Source of the DNA: Paracoccus everestensis
GTDB taxonomy: Bacteria > Pseudomonadota > Alphaproteobacteria > Rhodobacterales > Rhodobacteraceae
Assembly: GCF_021491915.1 (NCBI RefSeq)
Contig: NZ_CP090836.1
Span: 347,001 to 411,000, forward strand
DNA length: 64,000 nt
Direction: 5' to 3'
Shown here one piece after another: positions 39,564 through 48,459 of the stretch. The notes under the pieces are model-generated. The model worked only from the letters and a program-made list of their open reading frames with translations. It was not told the origin of the DNA and searched no databases. The translations under genes and the position numbers were made by a program. Positions within the stretch are counted from its first letter, which is position 1, and each line of letters starts with the position of its first letter.

Positions 39564-40895
39564 TCAGGCCGCCAGCTCTCCTTGCAGCGAGTTCGAGGCG
39601 CTTGCCACGATCCGCACCTGAACCAGATCGCCGACCTGGGCCCGGGGGGCATCGACAAAGACAGAGTGCAGGTAATCGGATTTGCCGATCATCTGCCCGT
39701 CCTGGCGGCCCAGCTTTTCGAACAGGACGCCCAGGGTGCGCCCGACCATGCCTTCCTGCGCGGCCTTCTGCTGTTTCGTCAGCAGAGCCTGCAATTCCTG
39801 CAGGCGGTCGTCGGCCACCTGGCTGTCCACCTCGGGGCGGTCAAAGGCAGGGGTGCCAGGGCGGGGGGAATACTTGAAGCTGAAGGCAGTGCCAAAGCCC
39901 ACTTCGGCCACCAGGCGCAGGGTGTCCTGGTGGTCGGCATCGGTTTCGCCCGGAAAGCCCACGATGAAATCGCTGGTCAGCAGGATGTCCGGGCGCGCTT
40001 CCCGGATCCGGTCGATCAGGCGCAGATACTGGGCCGCCGTGTGCTTTCGGTTCATCGCGCGCAGGATCCGGTCGCTGCCCGATTGCACCGGCAGGTGCAG
40101 ATAGGGCATCAGTTGCGGCACGTCGCGATGGGCCGCGATCAGATCCTCGGCCATGTCGTTGGGGTGGCTGGTGGTATAGCGGATCCGGTCCAGCCCCTCG
40201 ATGTCGCCAAGGGCGCGGATCAGGCGGCCAAAGCCCCATTCGCCGTCCCCGCCCGCGCCGTGCCAGCCGTTCACGTTCTGGCCCAGCAGGGTGATCTCGC
40301 GCACGCCCCGGTCCACCAGGTCGCGTGCCTCGCGCAGGATGCGGTCCACGGGACGGCTGTTCTCGGCCCCCCGCGTATAGGGAACGACGCAAAAGGCGCA
40401 GAACTTGTCGCAGCCTTCCTGCACGGTCAGAAAGGCCGCAGGCGCGCGGCGGGTGGCGCGGCGTTGGGGCAGGTGGTCGAACTTGTCTTCCTCGGGGAAG
40501 TCGGTGAGGATCGCGGGCGCCTCTCCGCGCACCATGGCGGGCAGGCGGTGATAGGTCTGCGGTCCCACGACCAGATCGACCAGCGGCATCCGGCGCACGA
40601 TCTCCTCGCCCTCGGCCTGGGCCACGCAGCCCGCCACGCCGATCTTCAGGTCGGGCTTTTCCGCCTTCAGCGGCTTGAGGCGGCCCAGGTCGGAATACAG
40701 CTTCTCGGCCGCCTTTTCGCGGATGTGGCAGGTGTTCAGCAGCACCATGTCCGCGTCCGCCTGATCCTCGGTCAGGACATAGCCTTCCGCGCCCATGGCC
40801 TCGGCCATGCGCTGGCTGTCATAGACGTTCATCTGGCAGCCATAGGTCTTGATGAAAAGCTTTTTCACTGCCGGGGGATTGGCCTGGTCGTTCAT
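39564..40895 (-). CDS. miaB: tRNA-2-methylthio-N6-dimethylallyladenosine synthase
   Basis: A 443-residue radical-SAM methylthiotransferase acting on i6A37 in t[14 protein letters not shown] gives Cys20; Cys56 (NTCHIREKA) and Cys90 (AGCVAQ) complete the first cluster. The radical-SAM cluster is Cys162, Cys166 and Cys169 (CDKFCAFC), with VVPYTRG following. A TRAM domain ends the protein. The ATG at 40895 begins the normal N-terminus. It is divergent from the TfoX-C-like gene at 40959. Confidence 0.96.
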   Translation of the reverse strand: MNDQANPPAVKKLFIKTYGCQMNVYDSQRMAEAMGAEGYVLTEDQADADMVLLNTCHIREKAAEKLYSDLGRLKPLKAEKPDLKIGVAGCVAQAEGEEIVRRMPLVDLVVGPQTYHRLPAMVRGEAPAILTDFPEEDKFDHLPQRRATRRAPAAFLTVQEGCDKFCAFCVVPYTRGAENSRPVDRILREARDLVDRGVREITLLGQNVNGWHGAGGDGEWGFGRLIRALGDIEGLDRIRYTTSHPNDMAEDLIAAHRDVPQLMPYLHLPVQSGSDRILRAMNRKHTAAQYLRLIDRIREARPDILLTSDFIVGFPGETDADHQDTLRLVAEVGFGTAFSFKYSPRPGTPAFDRPEVDSQVADDRLQELQALLTKQQKAAQEGMVGRTLGVLFEKLGRQDGQMIGKSDYLHSVFVDAPRAQVGDLVQVRIVASASNSLQGELAA

Positions 40896-40958
40896 TGCCG
40901 CTGTCCTTGGGAGGTTCGGTGCTGATACAGGAATTGCAGGACTTTGGAAAGGCGCGCG

Positions 40959-41283
40959 ATGGACAGTGATCTGACCACCATCAACACGATCGGCCCTGCC
41001 ACCGCCAGGGCCCTGATCGCCGCCGGTATTCCCGATGCCGCCACGCTGCGCCGGGTCGGGGCGCATGACGCCTATCGCGCCATGCTGGTCGCGGGCAGCA
41101 AGCCTCATTTCATCTGGTATTATGTCCTGGTAATGGCCCTGCAGGGACGACCCTGGAACGATTGCCGGGGCGCGGAAAAGGCCGCGCTGCGCGCGGTTCG
41201 ATGCCCTTGTGGCCGAGGTGCGCGGCCAGCCCTTGTCGGGGATCGAGGCGGAACTGGACCTGATCGGTTTGCGCCGTCCTTGA
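40959..41283 (+). pseudogene. TfoX/Sxy C-terminal-domain protein, frameshifted
   Basis: The reading frame begins [23 protein letters not shown], the helix-hairpin-helix-like start of TfoX C-terminal domains, and continues through [32 protein letters not shown]. After KAALRA (about 41193) the expected continuation [29 protein letters not shown] is found one frame away and ends at TGA 41281-41283. The simplest explanation is loss of one CG from a CG run at 41189-41196. With that repaired the protein has 108 residues, normal for the family. GAAAGG lies before the ATG. It may be a real lesion or a sequencing error. Confidence 0.75.
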
Positions 41284-41333
41284 ACGCCTGCACCCGCCCG
41301 GCTAGCCTGCGGTTCAAACCGATGGAGGCCACC

Positions 41334-42698
41334 ATGAACAAACCGCAAAGCTGGGAAGCCCGGGCTGACGAATTCTCGCTCTATGGGTTCACGGACCTGC
41401 CCAGCGTCGCCAGCCGCGGCGCGGTGGTGCTGACCCATGGCGAAGGACCTTATGTCGTCGATGTGAACGGCCGCCGCTACCTGGACGCCAATTCCGGCCT
41501 GTGGAACATGGTCGCGGGCTTTGACCACAAGGGTCTGGCCGAGGCCGCCAAGGCGCAATACGACCGCTTTCCCGGATACCACGCGTTCTTCGGGCGGCTG
41601 TCCGACCAGACGGTGATGCTGTCCGAAAAGCTGGTCGAGGTATCGCCCTTTGATCGGGGCAAGGTGTTCTACACCAATTCGGGGTCCGAGGCGAACGACA
41701 CCATGGTCAAGATGCTGTGGTTCCTGCACGCATCCGAAGGCAACCCGCAGCGGCGCAAGATCCTGACCCGCTGGAACGCCTATCACGGCGTGACGGTGGT
41801 TTCGGCATCCATGACCGGCAAGCCCTATAACGAGGTGTTCGGCCTGCCGCTGCCGGGCTTCATCCACCTGACCTGCCCGCATTACTGGCGCTGTGGTGCC
41901 GAGGGCGAGACCGAGGAGCAGTTCACTCGGCGGCTGGCGCAGGAACTTGAGGAGACGATCCTGCGCGAAGGCGCCGACACCATCGCGGGATTTTTTGCCG
42001 AACCCGTGCAGGGGGCAGGCGGGGTCATTCCACCCTCGGCCGGCTATTTCCAGGCGGTGCTGCCGGTCTTGCAGAAATACGGCATCCCGATGATCGCGGA
42101 CGAGGTGATCACGGGCTTTGGCCGCACCGGCAAGACCTGGGGCTGCCAGACCTATGACTTCATGCCCGACGCGATCATCAGTTCCAAGAACCTGACCGCC
42201 GGGCTGTTCCCGATGGGCGCGGTGATCCTGGGCGGCGACCTTTCCGACCGGGTCCAGGCGGCAGTGGAAAAGATCGAAGAATTCCCCCACGGCTTTACTG
42301 CATCCGGCCACCCGGTCGGCTGCGCCATCGCGCTGAAGGCTATCGACGTGGTGATGAACGAAGGCCTGGCCGACAACGTGAAACGCCTGGCGCCGCGTCT
42401 GGAGGCGGGCCTGCGCGCCATCATGGAGCGCAGCGACCATATCGGCGAATTGCGCGGCGTGGGCTTCATGTGGGCGCTGGAGGCAGTGCGCGACAAGGCC
42501 ACCAAGACGCCGTTTGACGCCGGTTTGTCGGTCAGCGAACGCATCGCCAATGCCTGCACCGATCTGGGCCTGATCTGCCGCCCGCTGGGCCAGTCCATCG
42601 TGCTGTGCCCGCCCTTCATCCTGACCGAGGCGCAGATGGACGAGACCTTTGACAAGCTGGAACGGGCGCTGAGAAAGGTCTTTGCCGAGGTGGCGTGA
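41334..42698 (+). CDS. Class III (omega-amino acid:pyruvate type) aminotransferase
   Basis: A 454-residue PLP enzyme. The PLP lysine is Lys285 ([16 protein letters not shown]), the ring-binding Asp256 is in [13 protein letters not shown], and NSGSEAND (115-122) binds phosphate. The sequence resembles the aminotransferases of Rhodobacteraceae annotated as taurine-, beta-alanine- or other omega-amino acid:pyruvate transaminases; the donor cannot be fixed from sequence. GGAGG lies 5 nt before the ATG at 41334. The frame is open into the upstream TfoX-like gene because of that gene's frameshift, but this is not a fusion. Confidence 0.9.
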   Translation: MNKPQSWEARADEFSLYGFTDLPSVASRGAVVLTHGEGPYVVDVNGRRYLDANSGLWNMVAGFDHKGLAEAAKAQYDRFPGYHAFFGRLSDQTVMLSEKLVEVSPFDRGKVFYTNSGSEANDTMVKMLWFLHASEGNPQRRKILTRWNAYHGVTVVSASMTGKPYNEVFGLPLPGFIHLTCPHYWRCGAEGETEEQFTRRLAQELEETILREGADTIAGFFAEPVQGAGGVIPPSAGYFQAVLPVLQKYGIPMIADEVITGFGRTGKTWGCQTYDFMPDAIISSKNLTAGLFPMGAVILGGDLSDRVQAAVEKIEEFPHGFTASGHPVGCAIALKAIDVVMNEGLADNVKRLAPRLEAGLRAIMERSDHIGELRGVGFMWALEAVRDKATKTPFDAGLSVSERIANACTDLGLICRPLGQSIVLCPPFILTEAQMDETFDKLERALRKVFAEVA

Positions 42699-42711
42699 AC
42701 CCGGCATCCAT

Positions 42712-43047
42712 ATGTCAAGACAATATGCCATCCTGATGCTGGCGATCGTGGCCGAGGTGATCGCCACCACCGCCCTGGCCCGATCCGCCAGCTTTACCAA
42801 GGCGGTGCCCGGCGTCATTGCCGTGCTGGGTTATGTCGCCGCGTTCTGGCTGCTGTCCTTTCCGATGCGCGTCATCCCGACCGGCGTCGTCTATGCGATC
42901 TGGTCGGGCATGGGCATCGTGCTGATATCGGCGGTGGCCTGGCTTTGGCATGGGCAAGCGCTGGACACGCCTGCGCTGCTGGGGCTTTCCCTGATCCTTG
43001 CCGGGGTGATCGTCATCAATGTCTTTTCGAAATCCGTCATGCATTGA
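42712..43047 (+). CDS. Small multidrug resistance (SMR/EmrE-family) transporter
   Basis: A 111-residue protein with four membrane segments. The essential membrane Glu is Glu15 ([13 protein letters not shown]), and [19 protein letters not shown] matches the family's second and third spans. SMR proteins exchange protons for cationic drugs, guanidinium or polyamines across the inner membrane. It starts 13 nt after the aminotransferase stop, possibly cotranscribed. Substrate unknown. Confidence 0.9.
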   Translation: MSRQYAILMLAIVAEVIATTALARSASFTKAVPGVIAVLGYVAAFWLLSFPMRVIPTGVVYAIWSGMGIVLISAVAWLWHGQALDTPALLGLSLILAGVIVINVFSKSVMH

Positions 43048-43079
43048 CGCGTCAGGGGCCTGGCAGCGGCCCACGCGCC

Positions 43080-43388
43080 CTAGCGCCGCGCCAGCTTTCT
43101 TTCGATATAATCGCGCAATTCCTCGATCTCGGTGCGGCTTTCGCGCAGGCCTTCCAGCGCGGCTTCCAGTTCCGTCTCGGCAGCGGACAGGCGGGTGTCG
43201 CGTTCCTTGATCATGGCAATCGCCTTGTCGCGTTCGCGTTCGGTGTCGCGCACCTTGCGCTCCAGTTCGCTCAGGTCCGCCAGGCTGGGGCGGGTCAGGC
43301 GCCCGATCAGCCAGCTTGCGAACCAGCCCAGCACAAAGACGCCGAACAGGATGATCGTGGTGATGGTGACGAATTCCGTGCGGTTCAT
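43080..43388 (-). CDS. Single-span membrane protein with coiled-coil tail, unknown function
   Basis: A 102-residue protein. Residues about 7-28 (FVTITTIILFGVFVLGWFASWLI) form one membrane segment. About 40-95 is a highly charged heptad-rich helix (LSELERKVRDTERERDKAIAMIKERDTRLSAAETELEAAL), predicted to be a cytosolic coiled coil. It follows the OmpA-domain gene by 20 bp on the same strand, so the two may act together at the envelope. I do not recognise a named family. Confidence 0.75.
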   Translation of the reverse strand: MNRTEFVTITTIILFGVFVLGWFASWLIGRLTRPSLADLSELERKVRDTERERDKAIAMIKERDTRLSAAETELEAALEGLRESRTEIEELRDYIERKLARR

Positions 43389-43408
43389 GGGGATGGCTTG
43401 CCTTGCGG

Positions 43409-45535
43409 TCAATCGGCGGCGCCTGGCGCGTCGTCCGGGCGGGGCGATGGGCGGGGCGTGTCCGGCGTGGGCGTCTGGACCGGCAGCCTAATGTTTTCCT
43501 CGCGTTCGTCCAGCGTCTGAAAGACCTCGCTGGCGCCGACCGTCGCCGGGGCAGTGGGACCGATCGTGACGCGCGGCATTTCGGGACCGAAAATCTGCGG
43601 CTGGGCGGGCGGCTGGACGGGGCCGATCAGGTCCGTCTCGGGCTGGTCGGGGGGCAGGGGTTCGGCGGTCACCCCCGACAGCGTTACCGGCGGGGGCAGG
43701 GGCGCCATGCGCACCGGATGGTCCGACAGAAGTCGAAATTCGATGCGGCGGTTTTCCTCGCGTCCTCCCTCGGTCTCGTTGGTGGCGATGGGCTGGCTTT
43801 CGCCATAGCCGCGTGCGGTCATGTTCGTCACGTCGATGCCCGCGCCCGCCATGGCGGCAACAAGAGCCTGCGCCCGGCCACGCGACAGGTCGGCGTTGAA
43901 GCCCTCGGACCCCTGGGAATCGGTGTGCCCTCCCGCCTCCAGTTGGTAATCGGCGCACTCGGCCATGACCGAGGCCAGCCGATCCAGCGTCGGGGCGGGG
44001 TCGCCCGCGATGGCCGATTTCGAAGGCTCGAACCCGATTTCGGATTCCGACATCACGATGTTCATCCGGCGCACGCATTCCGGCCCATCGGGCAGGTTCA
44101 GCGACTGATCCAGCCTGCGGTCATAGCGGATCGCCAGTTCGTATGCCGCCCCCGGACCCAGCCGTTCGGACAACCGGACCGCCGCAGCCTCGGCCGCGCC
44201 CGGATCGCCCGACGTGCCAGTGACGCGGATCAGGTCGGGCGTGACACCCGCGCTGCCGGTTTGCAGGGTATCCAGGGCCTCGATGGCGGCGATGACGCGC
44301 ACGGTCCAGCCCTGGGGCACCTGGGGATTGGCGGTCAGGTCGGCCTGGACGGTGGGAAAGCGCGCGCGGGCCAGACTGTCCACGGTGTCGCGCATCCGGT
44401 CGTCGCTGATCGCGCCGCGCAGGCTCAGAACCTGCGCGTCCGACAGGGTGGCGATGAATTCCGCCGGGACCGCGACCGTTTCATCCGGCGCTTGTTCCAG
44501 GGTCGCCTGCAGCGAAAAGACCGGGGGCAGGGCTTGCTGCAACCGGGTTACGGCGGCATCGAAGGCGGGCTTTTCCACCAAGGGCGGCGCCGTCAGCGCA
44601 ACATCCGCATCCGACAGCGTGACCGCCCCCTGGCCCAGGTCGCCCACCGCCGCAATGGCCGCTGCCGCCGCATCGGCCCAGTCCGGGGACGGGGAACCCA
44701 GGGCCAGGGTACAGGCGGGCACGTCGCGGGCACCTGCTGCCTGGGCAGCCGCCACGATGCGGTCCCGCCCTTCTTCGGTATCCGCCGCGCAAGCTTCAAA
44801 ATGCGCGCCGTCCCCATCCTTGACAAAGCGCAGCGTGAAGGGCGCGATCACCGGGCGCGGCGCCGAAATATCCGTGACCAGCGTCACCCCGTCAGGCAGC
44901 GCCCGCCGCAGCGCGGATTCCAGCCGCCCCTTTTCGGCCGCGCTGTCGGCAAGCGCCGAAATCGTGACGCCGCCCGGCTGGATCGAGATCTTGGCCCGCG
45001 CAGCCATCTGCACCGCCCGCAGTCCGTATTGCAGGGCCGCATCCCATTGGTCGGGGACGGCGTAATCGGCGGTTTCCAGCAGGTAGGTGACATTGGGGGC
45101 CGCCGTTTCGTCGCGCAGCACCCGCAGCAATCCCGCCCGGTCGGTCGATGCCGGGACCAGTCCGATCAGCGAGATGCCTTGGTCGTTGCGCAGCAACTCG
45201 ACCTTGAAATCCGGCGGGGTCATCTTGTCGGCCGAGGCGACGGTCATGCGGTCCACCACGCGGGACGGATCGACGGCGCTGCCCGCCTGGGTCATGGCCC
45301 GAAAACGGTCAACCTCGGACGGGGCGGTGCCGGTCAGGCGGACCTGAAGGCCGTCGGTCGCGACATCGACCCAATCTTGGCCAGAGGCCGCCAGGGCCAG
45401 CTCCACCTCCTGAAGCGACCGCTCCTCGAGGTAGCGGGCGGCGGATTCGGCGCCCAGCCAGCACAGCCCGCCCGCGGCGGACAAGGCCAGGACGGTGGCG
45501 AAGGATGACAAAAGCCGCCTGCGGGATGACGCCAT
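43409..45535 (-). CDS. OmpA-domain envelope protein with BON-like repeats
   Basis: A 708-residue protein. A membrane anchor or signal lies at about 10-30. A long periplasmic region with repeated units resembling BON domains (VDVATDGLQVRLTGTAPSE, then ISLIGLVPAS..., GVTISALADSAAEKGRLESAL) runs to about 480. A C-terminal OmpA-like peptidoglycan-binding domain (about 490-620) has the GGHTDSQGSEGFNADLSRGRAQ motif and ARGYGESQPIATNETEGGREENRRIEF. The last about 85 residues are Pro-rich. It probably links membrane and cell wall. Large BON-OmpA proteins occur in many Rhodobacteraceae. Confidence 0.85.
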   Translation of the reverse strand: MASSRRRLLSSFATVLALSAAGGLCWLGAESAARYLEERSLQEVELALAASGQDWVDVATDGLQVRLTGTAPSEVDRFRAMTQAGSAVDPSRVVDRMTVASADKMTPPDFKVELLRNDQGISLIGLVPASTDRAGLLRVLRDETAAPNVTYLLETADYAVPDQWDAALQYGLRAVQMAARAKISIQPGGVTISALADSAAEKGRLESALRRALPDGVTLVTDISAPRPVIAPFTLRFVKDGDGAHFEACAADTEEGRDRIVAAAQAAGARDVPACTLALGSPSPDWADAAAAAIAAVGDLGQGAVTLSDADVALTAPPLVEKPAFDAAVTRLQQALPPVFSLQATLEQAPDETVAVPAEFIATLSDAQVLSLRGAISDDRMRDTVDSLARARFPTVQADLTANPQVPQGWTVRVIAAIEALDTLQTGSAGVTPDLIRVTGTSGDPGAAEAAAVRLSERLGPGAAYELAIRYDRRLDQSLNLPDGPECVRRMNIVMSESEIGFEPSKSAIAGDPAPTLDRLASVMAECADYQLEAGGHTDSQGSEGFNADLSRGRAQALVAAMAGAGIDVTNMTARGYGESQPIATNETEGGREENRRIEFRLLSDHPVRMAPLPPPVTLSGVTAEPLPPDQPETDLIGPVQPPAQPQIFGPEMPRVTIGPTAPATVGASEVFQTLDEREENIRLPVQTPTPDTPRPSPRPDDAPGAAD

Positions 45536-45597
45536 GGGGCATGACCTTGGGCTGTTTCCTGAACGCGCGGTCTAGCGGCAGGTGGGGGTTCGTGCAA

Positions 45598-46536
45598 TCA
45601 GACCAGCCCTGCCAAGGCAAGAAACAGCGCAAGCATCAGGCCCGCATCGCGGTTCGACCGGAACAGGCGCAGGCAGACAGCCCCTTGTTCCGGCTGGAAG
45701 TTCCGCAACTGCCAGGCCAGGTGCGCGCCAAATCCGGCCAGTCCCACATAGGCCATCAACAGATTGCGACCCGCCAGCAGGATGGCCACAGCCAGCAGCA
45801 GGACCGTCAGCACCGCAAAGCCCGCCAGGATGCGCGGGCTGTTGTCGCCGAACAGCCGGGCGGTGGATTTCACGCCGATCAGGACGTCGTCTTCCACATC
45901 TTGGTGGGCATAGATGGTGTCGTAGAAGATCGTCCAGGCGATCCCCGCCAGCCAGGCCACCACCGGCGCCAGATCGAGGCGGCCCATATGCGCGGCATAG
46001 GCCAGCATCACGCCCCAGTTGAAGGCAAGGCCCAGGAACACCTGCGGCCACCAGGTGAACCGCTTGGCAAAAGGATAGATCGCCACAAGCGCCAGGGACG
46101 CCACCCCCATCCAGACCGCCGCCCGGTCCAGCGTCAGCAGGATCACCAGCCCCCCCAACCCCTGCGCCGCCAGCCACAGATATGCCCCGCGCAACGTCAC
46201 CTGCCCCGACGGCAGGGGACGGGACCGGGTGCGGGCCACCTTGTCGTCGATGTCGCGGTCGGTGATGTCGTTCCAAGTGCAGCCGGCGCCGCGCATCACA
46301 AAGGCGCCGATGGTGCAGGCCAGGGCGATCCACAGGTCCATCCAGCGGGGACCATCGGCCATCATCGCCAGCCCGATCCCCCAGTAGCAGGGCAGCAGCA
46401 GCAGCCATGTTCCGATGGGCCGGTCGGCGCGGGACAGGCGCAGCCACGGCCTCCATGCGGGGGGGGCAAGGTTGTCCACCCAGTTGCCCTTGGGGGCGTC
46501 GATGACGGTGTCTGGTCTTTCCGTCCGGCTTTGCAT
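45598..46536 (-). CDS. ubiA: 4-hydroxybenzoate octaprenyltransferase
   Basis: A 312-residue UbiA-family membrane protein with about eight or nine spans that prenylates 4-hydroxybenzoate in ubiquinone synthesis. The two Asp-rich motifs are NDITDRDIDDKV (89-100) and YDTIYAHQDVEDD (about 208-220). TRSRPLPSG is also typical. The ATG at 46536 lies only 13 bp from the divergent rsmE ATG, so each promoter must lie inside the other gene. Confidence 0.94.
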   Translation of the reverse strand: MQSRTERPDTVIDAPKGNWVDNLAPPAWRPWLRLSRADRPIGTWLLLLPCYWGIGLAMMADGPRWMDLWIALACTIGAFVMRGAGCTWNDITDRDIDDKVARTRSRPLPSGQVTLRGAYLWLAAQGLGGLVILLTLDRAAVWMGVASLALVAIYPFAKRFTWWPQVFLGLAFNWGVMLAYAAHMGRLDLAPVVAWLAGIAWTIFYDTIYAHQDVEDDVLIGVKSTARLFGDNSPRILAGFAVLTVLLLAVAILLAGRNLLMAYVGLAGFGAHLAWQLRNFQPEQGAVCLRLFRSNRDAGLMLALFLALAGLV

Positions 46537-46549
46537 AGCGTCTGGCCCC

Positions 46550-47269
46550 ATGGCAAGGATCAGGCTGTTCATAGATCACCCGCTGGCTGCCGGACAACCC
46601 GTCCCGCTGGACCCGGGCCAAGCGCATTACCTAGGAGGCGTGATGCGCCTGACGCCCGGCGCGGTGGTCGAGGTCTTCAACGGCCGCGACGGCGCCTGGT
46701 CCGCGCGCATCCTTGCGGCGGCCAAGCGCGGCGGTTCGCTGGAGGTGCTGGACCAGTCCGCCCCGCAGCGCAATCCCCCCGACCTGTGGCTGTGCTTTGC
46801 GCCCATCAAGAAAGCGCGCACCGATTTCATCGTGGAAAAGGCGGCCGAGATGGGGGCCGCGCGCATCATGCCGGTGCAAACCGATTTCACCAATTCCGAA
46901 CGCATCCGCCAGGACCGCCTGCAAGCCCATGCCGTCGAGGCCGCCGAACAATGCGGCGGCACCTTTGTCCCCGCCGTGGCCGATCTTGTGCCGCTGGCCC
47001 GCCTGCTGGACGCCTGGGATGCATCGCGCCGCATCCTGTGGGCGGACGAGGCGATAGCAGGACCGGCGGAAACGCTGGCCGGCCTGCCGCGGGGTCCCTG
47101 GGCGATCCTGATCGGTCCCGAGGGCGGGTTTTCCAATCCCGAACGCGCCCGCCTGTCGGCCCTGCCCTTTGTGAGTCGCGTCAGCCTTGGCCCGAGGATC
47201 TTGCGCGCCGATACGGCTGCCGTCGCGGCACTTGCGCTGTGGCAGGCAGCGTTAGGCGATTGGCAATAA
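46550..47269 (+). CDS. rsmE: 16S rRNA (uracil1498-N3)-methyltransferase
   Basis: A 239-residue SPOUT-fold RNA methyltransferase. The N-terminal PUA-like part begins RIRLFIDHPLAAGQPV, with HYLGGVMRLTPGAVVEVFNG. The C-terminal knot region has IKKARTDFIVEKAAEMGAARI, ILIGPEGGFSNPE and SLGPRILRADTAAVAAL, all RsmE signatures for SAM binding. The ATG at 46550 is the only sensible start. No Shine-Dalgarno is visible in the 13 bp before it except within ubiA. Confidence 0.94.
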   Translation: MARIRLFIDHPLAAGQPVPLDPGQAHYLGGVMRLTPGAVVEVFNGRDGAWSARILAAAKRGGSLEVLDQSAPQRNPPDLWLCFAPIKKARTDFIVEKAAEMGAARIMPVQTDFTNSERIRQDRLQAHAVEAAEQCGGTFVPAVADLVPLARLLDAWDASRRILWADEAIAGPAETLAGLPRGPWAILIGPEGGFSNPERARLSALPFVSRVSLGPRILRADTAAVAALALWQAALGDWQ

Positions 47270-47411
47270 ACTGATGCTGCAATGCGGCATTTCATGCTGC
47301 AAAAGCGACACGCGCCCGCGGTTAACCGTTTCTCAATCTGCACGCGGTGCATAGCGGCCTTGCCCGGCCTGCGCCTACTCTTATTTGACTGCTCAATCTA
47401 TATCCTTGTTC

Positions 47412-47654
47412 ATGAAGCGAATGCCCGATGGTCGGGCACTTCTGGAACAGGTGATGGAAATGTCGACGATCGAACTGAACCGCAGCGTGGCTGTTGGGGG
47501 CGTTGGCAATGTCGTTGCGAACTTTTTCTCGATGTTGAGCACGTGGAACGATGCCCGTGTGACCCGTCGTGAACTGAGCCGCCTGTCGGATCGCGAGCTG
47601 GACGATATCGGTCTGTGCCGCGGCGACATCGAGCGGATTGCGCGCGGCTTCTAG
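47412..47654 (+). CDS. DUF1127-family small protein
   Basis: The C-terminal half (RVTRRELSRLSDRELDDIGLCRGDIERIARG) is the Arg-rich DUF1127 motif. Such small proteins in alphaproteobacteria affect phosphate, carbon and RNA metabolism, in some cases by binding RNA. The start is unclear: ATG at 47412, 47421, 47454 or 47460, or TTG at 47385. 47412 would give 80 residues. The 140 bp upstream hold a near-repeat of ATGCTGCAA (two copies about 18 bp apart) and an AT-rich patch near 47380-47405 that probably includes the promoter. A terminator follows. Confidence 0.8.
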   Translation: MKRMPDGRALLEQVMEMSTIELNRSVAVGGVGNVVANFFSMLSTWNDARVTRRELSRLSDRELDDIGLCRGDIERIARGF

Positions 47655-47681
47655 GCCAAGCCGTCCCCGTCAAGACGAACG

Positions 47682-47714
47682 AACCCCCAATGCGGATGCA
47701 GAGGGGGTTTTTTC
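47682..47714 (+). terminator. Rho-independent terminator after the DUF1127 gene
   Basis: AACCCCC (47682-47688) pairs with GGGGGTT (47703-47709) and is followed by a run of T. The loop can form a small inner TGC/GCA stem. Confidence 0.85.
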
Positions 47715-47741
47715 CTGTTCCGGCATCCGTCCCCTCAGGGA

Positions 47742-47984
47742 TCAGCAGGGTTTGAACCCTGCCGTCCGGGCGGCATCCGAAAAGGCCGTGCGGGCCGATC
47801 CGACCGGCGTCATGCAATGGGCCGCCGCATCAAGCACCTGCGCGGCATGGCGGCGGGTCACGTCATCGACCGGCCATTTGCGTTGCAGCCAATAGGCGGC
47901 GGTTTCAAGGGTGGTGAAGGTCTTTACGTCGCCCTCGGGCGATACGACAAAGGACAGGGGCTGGCCCCAGTTGATTTCTATCAA
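47742..47984 (-). CDS. DUF982-family small protein
   Basis: An 80-residue protein with the DUF982 pattern: a beta start (WGQPLSFVVSPEGDVKTFTTLETAAYWL) followed by helices (VTRRHAAQVLDAAAHCMTPVGSARTAFSDAARTAGF). DUF982 proteins are common in Rhizobiales and Paracoccus, often on their own, and their function is unknown. The start is TTG at 47984, with GAAAGA upstream. It faces the DUF1127 gene and is followed upstream by cspA, all separate units. Confidence 0.75.
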   Translation of the reverse strand: MIEINWGQPLSFVVSPEGDVKTFTTLETAAYWLQRKWPVDDVTRRHAAQVLDAAAHCMTPVGSARTAFSDAARTAGFKPC

Positions 47985-48086
47985 AACTGATCTTTCAGGG
48001 AATGCATCCGATCCCGCGCCGGGGCGTCTGGGGATCGGGAATGGGAGGCGACAAATGCCGCCACCCGATGATGTCGCAAAGGCGTC

Positions 48087-48293
48087 TTAGGCCAGGGCGA
48101 GGTTGGTCGCCGATTCGCGGCCGTCGCGGCCACGTTCCACGTCAAAGGTCACGGCCTGACCGTCTTTGATCTGCTGGAGGCCAGCACGCTCGACGGCGGA
48201 AATGTGCAGAAACACGTCCTTCGTGCCATGCTCGGGCGCGATAAAGCCGAAACCCTTGGTTGCGTTGAACCATTTCACGGTGCCATTGGCCAT
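48087..48293 (-). CDS. Cold-shock domain protein (CspA family)
   Basis: A 68-residue OB-fold protein with both nucleic-acid-binding motifs, KWFNATKGFGFI (RNP1) and DVFLHISAV (RNP2). It binds single-stranded RNA and DNA as an RNA chaperone. The ATG at 48293 has AGGAG 8 nt upstream. About 130 nt of gene-free sequence precede it, long enough for a typical regulated 5' leader; no cold box can be identified with confidence. Confidence 0.94.
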   Translation of the reverse strand: MANGTVKWFNATKGFGFIAPEHGTKDVFLHISAVERAGLQQIKDGQAVTFDVERGRDGRESATNLALA

Positions 48294-48428
48294 CGTGATA
48301 ACTCCTGTCATTGTATGCCACCCGCGAGATTGCGATGGCGCGGCTCAGTCGTCGCAGGAACATCTGAAGCCGTAAAGCAGACAGAAGGTCGAAGGAAGAA
48401 CATCAGCCAAGCCTACATAACGAATCGC

Positions 48429-48450
48429 GGCCGGTTTTTCAAGTCCGGCC
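48429..48450. terminator. Hairpin between prmA and csp
   Basis: GGCCGG-TTTTTCAAGT-CCGGCC is a 6-bp stem between the prmA stop and the csp promoter region. The T-run follows it on the plus strand (CCTTTT), so as a terminator for the minus-strand prmA it is weak. Confidence 0.4.
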
Positions 48451-48459
48451 TTTTGCCGG

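Noticed and set aside
40944..42698. A fused TfoX-aminotransferase protein
   Set aside because: The frame is open only because of the CG deletion. The aminotransferase has its own GGAGG and ATG at 41334, and the TfoX part continues in another frame to a natural stop.
39564..42818. A minus-strand open frame of more than 1000 codons that runs from opposite the aminotransferase gene into miaB
   Set aside because: Only the last 443 codons are MiaB. The rest is antisense to a well-supported aminotransferase and has the look of a GC-rich third-position shadow.
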